A stretch of DNA of 10,914 bases, taken from Dehalococcoidales bacterium. GTDB lineage: Bacteria > Chloroflexota > Dehalococcoidia > Dehalococcoidales > RBG-16-60-22. Shown here one piece after another: positions 5,348 through 10,914 of the stretch; position 1 is the stretch's first letter; every line of letters starts with the position of its first letter. A model generated the notes under the pieces. It did no database searches. It was not told the DNA's origin and was given only the letters and a program-made list of their open reading frames with translations. A program made the translations under genes and the position numbers. The DNA is taken from NCBI GenBank assembly GCA_023135135.1, contig JAGLTT010000014.1, forward strand, positions 1 to 10,914, in the 5' to 3' direction.

Positions 5348-7801
5348 ATGAACGCCGAGTCTTTGCGTAAAATCCTCGACCTAGAAAAGCAGAAAAGCTA
5401 CGCCGATACCGCCGTGTTCGGCGGACTGGATAAGTTTCTGCGTAACTGGTCGGCCCAGGCCGTGGAATCGGTAGTCAGTCCCCGCCTGCTGGGGCGTTTC
5501 CACAAGCTTTTCAAGGCAAGCTACGCCGCCATGACGCCGGAGCAGCGCCGTAACTGGGCACGGGATGTCCTGGGCTTTCTGGACGATATGGAAGGCAAGG
5601 ATAGTGTTGTTGAGACACCCGCCGCCAGTCCTCCCGCACCCCCAGCCCGAAAGAAGTTAGCGCCGAAAGCGAAAAAAGTAGTGGCATCGACAGGCGGACC
5701 CGGCCTCGATTCGCCGGTTACCATCGTTAAAGGTATCAGCACCAGTTTTTCGAGCAAGTTCGGGAAGCTGGGTGTGAAAACGGTACGCGACCTTCTCTAT
5801 TTCTTCCCGCATCGCCACCTCGATTACAGTAAGATGAAATTCATTTCGCAGCTTACCGAGGGCGAGGAGCAGACCATCGTAGCCAACGTGTGGCAGGCGC
5901 AGGAGACCAGGCCGGGAGGCAGGCGCAGCACCGAGGCTATCGTGGGCGATGAAACGGGTAATATCCGGGTGGTCTGGTTCAACCAGCCGTACCTGGCGAA
6001 GAAGCTGACCACCAATGCCCGGATAATGCTCAGCGGCCGCGTCAGCCTGTTCCGGGGACGCCATGTCTTTCAATCGCCGGAGTGGGAAATTATGGAAGGC
6101 CAGGACCTGGTGCATACCGCCCGGCTGGTGCCGGTCTATCCGCTCACGGCGGGACTGCGGCCGCGGCAGGTCAGGAAGCTGATGAAGGAGTTTATCGACC
6201 GGTGGGCGGGGCAGGTGACCGACTTCCTGCCGACGGCTTTACGAAAACGCCTTGGTCTGTTAGAGTTGCCCGCGGCTATCGGCCAGGCCCACTATCCGGA
6301 AGACGAAGCAACCAAGGATAAAGCCCGGGTGAGGCTGGCCTTCGACGAACTTTTTCTGCTGCAGCTCGGCGTGATGAGCAAGAAGCGTGATTGGCAGGAG
6401 AGCCGGCCGGGTAATGCGTTCGATATCAAGCTGCCGACAGTAGGTAAATTTATAGAATCGCTGCCTTTTACCTTAACCGCCGCCCAGAACAAGGTCCTTA
6501 AAGAGATACTGGCGGATCTGGGACAGACAAAGCCGATGAGTCGGCTGTTGCAGGGGGAGGTGGGCAGCGGTAAGACGGTGGTGGCCACGGCGGCCCTGCT
6601 GGTGGCGGCGGACAACGGCTACCAGGGGGCTTTCATGGCGCCTACCGAGATTCTGGCCGAGCAGCATTTCGCTACGATTTGCCAGCTTCTATCGAAGCTG
6701 GGGCAGGAGGAAGGTGAAGGTTATCTGAAGAGCTACTCCGGCTTTCTGGAGCGACCCTTGAAGGTAGCGCTGCTTATCGGCGATATCAAGCAGGCCGGGA
6801 AAAAGCAGATTCAGAAACAGATTCTCGAAGGGGATATAGATATAGTTATCGGCACGCATGCCCTCGTTCAGAAGGGGGTGGAGTACCACAAGCTGGGGCT
6901 GGCGGTGGTGGACGAGCAGCACCGTTTCGGTGTGGAGCAGCGCTCGGCGCTGCGGGAAAAGGGGTTCAATCCGCACATGCTGGTGATGACGGCCACGCCG
7001 ATTCCCCGGACGCTGGCGCTGACGCTGTACGGCGACCTCGACCTCTCGGTAATCGATGAGCTGCCGCCGGGAAGGCAGACGGTAAAGACCAAATGGCTCA
7101 AGCCCAACCAGAGAGAAAGTGCTTACGTCTTCGTGCGAAAACAGATAAACGAGGGACGCCAGGCCTTCATACTCTGTCCCCTGATTGAAGAATCGGAAGT
7201 AATTATGGCCCAGGCGGCCGTGGTGGAGTACGAACGCCTTTCACGGGAGGTCTTCCCTGATTTAAAGTCCGGCCTGCTGCACGGGAGGCTTTCTTCCGCC
7301 GCTAAGGACGCGGTCATGGAGAGCTTTCGCAGCGGCGAACTGGATATCCTGGTTTCCACGCCGGTTATAGAGGTCGGCATAGATATACCCAATGCCGCGG
7401 TTATGCTGATAGAGAGCGCCGACCGTTTCGGCCTTTCCCAGTTGCACCAGTTCCGGGGTCGGGTAGGGCGCGGCAGGGAGCAGAGCTACTGCATGCTGCT
7501 GACGGAAAATCCATCGGAAGTGGCACGGGAACGACTTGACATAATCGAGAGCACGCAGGACGGGTTCGAGCTGGCCGAGGCAGACCTTAAGATGAGGGGG
7601 CCGGGCGAGTTTTTCGGCACAAGGCAGAGCGGGCTCCCCGACCTTCGCATGGCTAAAATCTCCGATGTTGCCCTGCTGGAACTGGCGCGCAACGAGGCGA
7701 TAAAGCTCTTTCAGGTCGACCCGGGCCTGGAGAGGGCGGAGCACAGGCTTCTGGCACAGGAGATGGCGCGTGTATGGGCAGGAGCCGCCGAGTGGAGTTA
7801 A
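5348..7801 (+). CDS. recG: ATP-dependent DNA helicase RecG
   Basis: This 817-residue superfamily 2 helicase remodels stalled replication forks and branched DNA. Residues 1 to about 85 are a helical N-terminal extension, followed by a Pro/Ala/Lys-rich linker to about 118. The wedge/OB domain follows, with F-P-H-R-H-L-D-Y-S near 150. The helicase motor shows Walker A G-E-V-G-S-G-K-T (403-410, K409), D-E-Q-H (522-525), T-A-T-P-I-P-R-T-L from 548 and Q-F-R-G-R-V-G-R (motif VI, 701-708). The C-terminal region has the conserved RecG block F-E-L-A-E-A-D-L-K-M-R-G-P-G-E. E. coli RecG is 693 residues, so this is the long form, like that of Thermotoga. ATG 5348 is chosen because the extension reads as real protein. 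All catalytic motifs are intact. The gene lies 80 bases after fakB, with its own possible promoter. Confidence 0.97.
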   Translation: MNAESLRKILDLEKQKSYADTAVFGGLDKFLRNWSAQAVESVVSPRLLGRFHKLFKASYAAMTPEQRRNWARDVLGFLDDMEGKDSVVETPAASPPAPPARKKLAPKAKKVVASTGGPGLDSPVTIVKGISTSFSSKFGKLGVKTVRDLLYFFPHRHLDYSKMKFISQLTEGEEQTIVANVWQAQETRPGGRRSTEAIVGDETGNIRVVWFNQPYLAKKLTTNARIMLSGRVSLFRGRHVFQSPEWEIMEGQDLVHTARLVPVYPLTAGLRPRQVRKLMKEFIDRWAGQVTDFLPTALRKRLGLLELPAAIGQAHYPEDEATKDKARVRLAFDELFLLQLGVMSKKRDWQESRPGNAFDIKLPTVGKFIESLPFTLTAAQNKVLKEILADLGQTKPMSRLLQGEVGSGKTVVATAALLVAADNGYQGAFMAPTEILAEQHFATICQLLSKLGQEEGEGYLKSYSGFLERPLKVALLIGDIKQAGKKQIQKQILEGDIDIVIGTHALVQKGVEYHKLGLAVVDEQHRFGVEQRSALREKGFNPHMLVMTATPIPRTLALTLYGDLDLSVIDELPPGRQTVKTKWLKPNQRESAYVFVRKQINEGRQAFILCPLIEESEVIMAQAAVVEYERLSREVFPDLKSGLLHGRLSSAAKDAVMESFRSGELDILVSTPVIEVGIDIPNAAVMLIESADRFGLSQLHQFRGRVGRGREQSYCMLLTENPSEVARERLDIIESTQDGFELAEADLKMRGPGEFFGTRQSGLPDLRMAKISDVALLELARNEAIKLFQVDPGLERAEHRLLAQEMARVWAGAAEWS

Positions 7802-7827
7802 AAATCTTATAATTTCTTTATTGTAAA

Positions 7828-7845
7828 TTAATGTTTTCTTAATGT
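7828..7845 (+). repeat. Tandem 11-bp-phased direct repeat upstream of the lipid kinase
   Basis: TTAATGT occurs at 7828-7834 and again at 7839-7845, separated by TTTC, giving an exact 11-base period. The second copy reaches the -35 position of the promoter whose -10 is at 7866. Tandem repeats with this spacing overlapping a weak -35 are the typical form of an activator site for an OmpR/PhoB-type response regulator. The regulator is not identified. Confidence 0.4.
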
Positions 7846-7862
7846 AATTACGCCGGATAGTG

Positions 7863-7871
7863 TGGTATACT
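7863..7871 (+). promoter_or_regulatory. Extended -10 promoter of the lipid kinase gene
   Basis: TGGTATACT is an extended -10 element: TG, one base, then TATACT (five of six consensus bases). The corresponding -35 region (about 7843-7848, TGTAAT) is weak. Transcription would begin near 7878, about 43 bases before the TTG start. The surrounding 119-bp gap is strongly AT-rich compared with the genes. Confidence 0.5.
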
Positions 7872-7877
7872 CTTGGG

Positions 7878-7896
7878 AAATACATGAAAAATACAT
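7878..7896 (+). repeat. Second 11-bp-phased direct repeat, AAATACAT
   Basis: AAATACAT at 7878-7885 recurs at 7889-7896 after GAA, again with an 11-base period. It begins at the predicted transcription start of the lipid kinase gene. It could be a downstream protein-binding site or part of the leader; chance in AT-rich DNA is not excluded. Confidence 0.3.
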
Positions 7897-7911
7897 ATAA
7901 CTCAAGAGCGC

Positions 7912-7917
7912 AGGGGA
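7912..7917 (+). promoter_or_regulatory. Ribosome binding site of the lipid kinase gene
   Basis: AGGGGA lies only three to four bases before the TTG at 7921, closer than usual. No ATG or GTG is available in frame between the upstream stop (TGA at 7885-7887) and the first conserved residues, so TTG remains the best start. Confidence 0.5.
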
Positions 7918-7920
7918 ATA

Positions 7921-8835
7921 TTGAGTTCAACATACGCTAAGGTTATCGTAAACCCGGTAGCCGGGGCCGGAAAAACCGCCCGGTTATGGCCGCAGATAAT
8001 GAGCCTGTTCAAGGGGCAGGGTTTTCGTTTCGAGCATGATATCACCGAGGCCCCCGGACATGCCATCGAGCTGGCCAGGGAAGCGGCTACTAACGGCTAT
8101 AATATGGTGGTCTCCGTGGGCGGCGACGGCACCATCAACGAGGTTGTCAACGGACTGTACGCCGCCGGGAATATCGAAGATGCCCTGCTGGGTATCGTCA
8201 GCACGGGGACCGGCAGCGATTATATCCGTACCATTGGTATCCCAAGAAGGTATGAAGATGCCTGCCGGTGTTTTCTGCAGCCGAAAAGTTTCACCGTTGA
8301 CCTCGGTATCGTGGAATATACCAGTAACGGCCAAAGGGCGGAGCGACTCTTCGTTAACTTCGCCGGCATGGGCTTCGATGCCGAAATAGTAAAGCGGACA
8401 ACGGGGCAGTTTAAAGCGCTGGGCGGCCTGCTTTCCTATCTACTCGCGACCATCACCACTATTATGGTGTACCGCAATAAACAAATCACCCTGGTGGTGG
8501 ATGGAGAGGAAATGGAGAAAAGGGTCTGCACGGTGGTTATGAACAACGGCAGGTATGGCGGCGGGGGAATGTTCACCGCGCCCCATGCCAGTATTGACGA
8601 TGGCTATTTCGATGTGATGACGGTAGGTGATATCAGCAAGCCCGACCTTCTCCGGTCGTTGCCGCGTATATATCGGGGCACTCATCTGACCCATCCCAAG
8701 GTGACCATGAAGAGGGCGAAGGAAGTTGAGATAAGGTCGGCGCAGCCGATGCAGCTACAGGCCGACGGCGAACTGCTGGGGCAGGTGCCGGCGCGTTTCC
8801 GCATCCTGCCGTCGGTGCTGAAGGTTATTATCTAG
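7921..8835 (+). CDS. Diacylglycerol kinase-like lipid kinase (DgkB/YegS family)
   Basis: This 304-residue protein belongs to the DAGK-catalytic family, which transfers phosphate from ATP to a lipid such as diacylglycerol at the inner face of the membrane. The N-terminal V-I-V-N-P-V-A-G-A-G-K-T is the usual opening. The nucleotide loop G-G-D-G-T is at 67-71 and S-T-G-T-G-S-D is at 94-100. N-F-A-G-M-G-F-D-A follows at 146-154. Near the C-terminus N-N-G-R-Y-G-G-G-G (208-216), D-D-G (226-228) and A-D-G-E (281-284) match the metal-binding and catalytic-acid region of DgkB-type enzymes. Length is normal and there is no signal peptide. The start is TTG, with a ribosome site unusually close. The true lipid substrate (diacylglycerol, sphingosine-like or other) cannot be told. 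A small membrane-protein gene follows 38 bases later and is probably cotranscribed. Confidence 0.9.
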   Translation: MSSTYAKVIVNPVAGAGKTARLWPQIMSLFKGQGFRFEHDITEAPGHAIELAREAATNGYNMVVSVGGDGTINEVVNGLYAAGNIEDALLGIVSTGTGSDYIRTIGIPRRYEDACRCFLQPKSFTVDLGIVEYTSNGQRAERLFVNFAGMGFDAEIVKRTTGQFKALGGLLSYLLATITTIMVYRNKQITLVVDGEEMEKRVCTVVMNNGRYGGGGMFTAPHASIDDGYFDVMTVGDISKPDLLRSLPRIYRGTHLTHPKVTMKRAKEVEIRSAQPMQLQADGELLGQVPARFRILPSVLKVII

Positions 8836-8873
8836 CCAGGAGCGTAAAAATCTATCAGGGTTAATCTGTTATT

Positions 8874-9194
8874 ATGAGAATATTTTCGCCGATTGGCAGA
8901 AATAAGATGAAATACCTTCTCGTGACGCTGGTGGCATTCGTCGTCCTGGACGGATTGCTAACGGAATTGCTTGTCAACGGGGGAAGGGCGCGGGAAGCCA
9001 ACCCCTTTTTACAGCCCCTGGTGGGAGACGTCGGTTTTATCATCCTGAAGATAGTCGGCGCCCTGATATGCGCCTTTATCCTGTGGGATATTTATAAGCG
9101 ATTCCCCAGAGTGGCGGTAATCGCCACCTGGATTGCGGTGGCGGGTTACGGCATAATCGTAGCCTGGAACTCTAGCCTGTTCCTTCTAACCTGA
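8874..9194 (+). CDS. Small three-helix membrane protein, DUF5658-like
   Basis: This 106-residue protein has a short basic N-terminus and three likely membrane segments at about 14-34, 53-73 and 79-103. Between the first two is R-E-A-N-P, and the first helix contains D26 and T30; a D..T....E-x-N-P pattern is what I associate with DUF5658, a family of unknown function. No enzyme motif is visible. The start is uncertain: ATG 8874 and ATG 8907 (residue 12, M-K-Y-L-L-V) are both in frame and neither has a convincing ribosome site; the shorter form would begin just before the first helix. The gene follows the lipid kinase by 38 bases, and its last 23 bases overlap the end of the convergent acyl-CoA ligase gene. 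Confidence 0.75.
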   Translation: MRIFSPIGRNKMKYLLVTLVAFVVLDGLLTELLVNGGRAREANPFLQPLVGDVGFIILKIVGALICAFILWDIYKRFPRVAVIATWIAVAGYGIIVAWNSSLFLLT

Positions 9195-10734
9195 TGTCGG
9201 CCGCTTTAACACCCTTCGGGCGGGTCCAGTTCGGTATTTCCTCGGGTATAACATCCACAAACTCTATTTCCCTGGGCAGCTTGTAATCGGCCATGCGTCC
9301 CTGGCAGTACTGCCGTATTTCCTGTTCGGTGACCGTTTCACCCGGCTTCGAGCGCACCAGTGCTTTGACCGTCTCGCCCCGTACTATATCTATTACCCCT
9401 ATCACCTTAACCTCGGCTATCCCGGGGTGAGCCGCCAGCACTTCTTCGATATCATCCGGGAAGATATTCTGGCCCTTCAGGATAAGCATTCTTCTCTTGC
9501 GGCCGGTGATGAAAAGAAAGCCGTCTTCGTCTATCCAGCCGATATCGCCGGTATGCAGCCAGCCGTTTCTTATGATTCTGGCGGTGGCCTCGGGCTTGTT
9601 GTAAAAGCCGGTCATCACCGGACCCCGGATGACTATTTCCCCTTCCTGTCCGGGGGGTAACTCGTTCTCGTTTTCATCGAATATTTTTATCTCCCAGCAG
9701 GGCATCGGTTTACCTGACGAGTCGATATTGCCCGTGCCGTCGATGGGTGCTACGGTGGCCTGGGATACGGTCTCGGTCTGTCCCCAGACATCGAGTATGG
9801 TAAAGCCATATAGTTCCTTGAACAGGTTTATGACTACGGGTTCCAGCGGGGCACCGCCGCTAATGCAGAGTCGCAACGAGCTTAAATCGTGCCTGATACC
9901 TTCGCGGCGGGCGACGTTTATCATCAGGGAGTAGATATAGGGGACGCTCATATATAGCGTGCCCTTTTCCCGTTCCACGGCCTCCATGAAGCTATCGATA
10001 GAGCGTCCCGTTCCCGGCACCACCACCACGGTGCTGCCTTTGTATATCGACGCCATCAGCACAGAGGTCAGGCCGAACTGGTGGTACATGGGCAGGGCGA
10101 ACTGCATCAGCACGTCTTTATCGGTCTGCTGGAATACGTACGCGGAGTTGACGGCCTCGGTGATGACGCTGTAGTGGGACAGGGCGACGCCATGCGGTTT
10201 CTGGGTAGGTCCGCCGGTGTAGGAAATAATGGCGATATCCTCCGGGTCTACGGGCACATCTATGCCGGATGAAGGGTATTTAGCGAGAATTTCGTGATAG
10301 TCGGTGAATCGCCCTGTATAAGCGGGGTCGAAGGTAATAACGTGCTCTAAGGAGTCGAACCGGGGCAGGGCTGGCAGCAGCGATTCCAGGGGCGGGTTTT
10401 CGACGACCAGCACCCTAGGGCGGCAGTCGTTAAAGAGTCTGTCCAGTTCGTCGGCAACGTACCGGGAGTCGAGGGGAACGGCGATGCCACCGGCCTTCAT
10501 TATACCGAAGAAGACAGCTACGAACTCCGGGTTGCTCGCCTGTATCATGGCCACGCGGTCGCCCTTTTTCACCCCCATTGATATCAGGGCGTGGGCGAAC
10601 CGGTTGGAATCCTCGTTAAGTCGGGCGAAGGAGACCCGCCGCTCGCCCATGAGGACGGCTGTTTTATCGGCAAAACGCCTGGCGGCGTTCTCCAGTATGG
10701 AATTTAGGTTCTCCTGCTTTTCTGGTTCTAACAT
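9172..10734 (-). CDS. AMP-forming acyl-CoA synthetase / AMP-dependent ligase family protein, with deviant core motifs
   Basis: This 520-residue protein is a member of the ANL superfamily, which activates a carboxylic acid with ATP to an acyl-adenylate and usually transfers it to CoA. Visible marks are V-P-L-D-S at about 86-90, I-S-G-G-A-P-L at 291-297, W-G-Q-T-E at 317-321 (motif A5), G-W-L-H-T-G-D at 391-397 (A7), then G-R-K-R-R-M-L-I-L-K-G-Q-N-I (411-424) in the hinge region. Two motifs are odd. The phosphate-binding loop reads Y-T-G-G-P-T-Q-K-P-H-G (172-182), where Y-T-x-G-T-T-G-x-x-K-G is normal. The catalytic-lysine motif near 501-510 reads P-N-W-T-R-P-K-G-V-K rather than P-x-T-x-x-G-K-x-x-R. 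The ATG at 10734 follows the upstream ATP-grasp gene by one base. Substrate is unknown; length is normal. Confidence 0.88.
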   Translation of the reverse strand: MLEPEKQENLNSILENAARRFADKTAVLMGERRVSFARLNEDSNRFAHALISMGVKKGDRVAMIQASNPEFVAVFFGIMKAGGIAVPLDSRYVADELDRLFNDCRPRVLVVENPPLESLLPALPRFDSLEHVITFDPAYTGRFTDYHEILAKYPSSGIDVPVDPEDIAIISYTGGPTQKPHGVALSHYSVITEAVNSAYVFQQTDKDVLMQFALPMYHQFGLTSVLMASIYKGSTVVVVPGTGRSIDSFMEAVEREKGTLYMSVPYIYSLMINVARREGIRHDLSSLRLCISGGAPLEPVVINLFKELYGFTILDVWGQTETVSQATVAPIDGTGNIDSSGKPMPCWEIKIFDENENELPPGQEGEIVIRGPVMTGFYNKPEATARIIRNGWLHTGDIGWIDEDGFLFITGRKRRMLILKGQNIFPDDIEEVLAAHPGIAEVKVIGVIDIVRGETVKALVRSKPGETVTEQEIRQYCQGRMADYKLPREIEFVDVIPEEIPNWTRPKGVKAADIRLEGTG

Positions 10735-10735
10735 T

Positions 10736-10914
10736 CTAATCCGAGTCTTCCAGTACTATCCTGGCATCCACGGCGATAGCGCCGTCGCCGTAAGCGATAA
10801 CGGGATTGAGGTCGAGCTCTTTGACCACCGGGTATTGCGTCACGAAGTCGGCGACCGCCAGCAGCATGTCTTCCAGCTTCGATTCATCGACGGCTGGCAG
10901 ACCGCGGTAGCCCG
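10736..10914 (-). CDS. ADP-forming acyl-CoA synthetase, ATP-grasp C-terminal end (partial)
   Basis: The reverse strand from the window edge reads through 58 codons to a TAG (complement of 10736-10738). The reading G-Y-R-G-L-P, then D-F-V-T-Q-Y-P, E-L-D-L-N-P-V-I and A-V-D-A-R-I matches the C-terminal end of the ATP-grasp domain in ADP-forming acetyl-/acyl-CoA synthetases. These make acyl-CoA from acid, CoA and ATP, or run in reverse to make ATP. The E-L-D-x-N-P motif is the strongest evidence. The N-terminal part lies beyond the window, so it cannot be told whether this is a separate beta subunit or a fused alpha-beta protein. Only one base separates its stop from the ATG of the AMP-forming ligase, implying a coupled operon. 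Confidence 0.85.
   Translation of the reverse strand, partial: GYRGLPAVDESKLEDMLLAVADFVTQYPVVKELDLNPVIAYGDGAIAVDARIVLEDSD

Noticed and set aside
5657..6115. Minus-strand open frame of 152 codons within recG
   Set aside because: Antisense shadow of the wedge-domain region; no recognisable protein features.
7802..7860. Possible terminator after recG
   Set aside because: The region is AT-rich with only a short imperfect dyad (GTAA...TTAC). There is no GC-rich stem followed by a T run, so no intrinsic terminator can be supported.
7870..7908. Inverted repeat CTCTTG ... CAAGAG in the lipid kinase leader
   Set aside because: Six-base arms around a 27-base loop make a weak hairpin. It resembles no known riboswitch or attenuator and is likely chance.
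7262..7933. Open frame of 223 codons on the minus strand opposite the end of recG and the intergenic gap
   Set aside because: Most of it is a shadow of recG. No ribosome site or recognisable domain was seen, and its start lies in the promoter region of the lipid kinase.
8836..8873. AGGAG at 8837-8841 as ribosome site for the DUF5658-like gene
   Set aside because: It is more than 30 bases from the ATG at 8874, and an in-frame TAA at 8862-8864 prevents an earlier start.

Overview
This window looks like an ordinary bacterial chromosome segment, densely packed and moderately GC-rich. Every protein-coding stretch can be assigned to a known family. The style of the proteins suggests a Chloroflexota bacterium, most likely class Dehalococcoidia: a RecG with an N-terminal extension, a fatty-acid kinase FakA with paired DegV/FakB proteins, a four-cysteine L28, and acyl-CoA synthetases of both the AMP and ADP type. 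That placement is inference from memory of family sequences, not a search result.

Layout. Bases 1-1573 (+) hold the end of argG and a complete argH, one base apart: the last two steps of arginine synthesis. Bases 1607-1792 (-) encode ribosomal protein L28, convergent with argH and divergent from fakA. The 137-bp divergent region 1793-1929 carries candidate promoters for both directions and a 17-bp palindrome. Bases 1930-5267 (+) are fakA followed by two adjacent fakB (DegV) genes, a fatty-acid kinase and its two fatty-acid carriers, which would phosphorylate free fatty acids for membrane lipid synthesis. Bases 5348-7801 (+) are recG, preceded by two TATAAT boxes. The 119-bp gap 7802-7920 holds an extended -10 promoter with two sets of 11-bp-phased direct repeats. 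It precedes a DgkB/YegS-type lipid kinase (7921-8835), then a small three-helix membrane protein of DUF5658 type (8874-9194).

On the opposite strand, 10914 to 9172 contain the tail of an ATP-grasp (ADP-forming) acyl-CoA synthetase subunit and, one base later, a complete AMP-forming acyl-CoA ligase-like protein. The ligase's ATP-binding and catalytic-lysine motifs are unusual. Its 3' end overlaps the DUF5658 gene by 23 bases.

How the genes fit together. Apart from the arginine genes, L28 and RecG, the theme is lipid and acyl metabolism: FakA/FakB (acyl-phosphate), lipid kinase (phosphatidate or a related lipid) and two acyl-CoA-forming enzymes. The order rpmB | fakA ... recG resembles the Firmicute arrangement, so the core is an old conserved neighbourhood.

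I saw no tRNA, rRNA, CRISPR array, insertion sequence, prophage or defence gene, no classical GC-rich hairpin terminator, and no gene-free stretch over 300 bases. I found no convincing new biological system. The most interesting items are the motif-deviant acyl-CoA ligase, the fakA-fakB-fakB module and the phased repeats before the lipid kinase.
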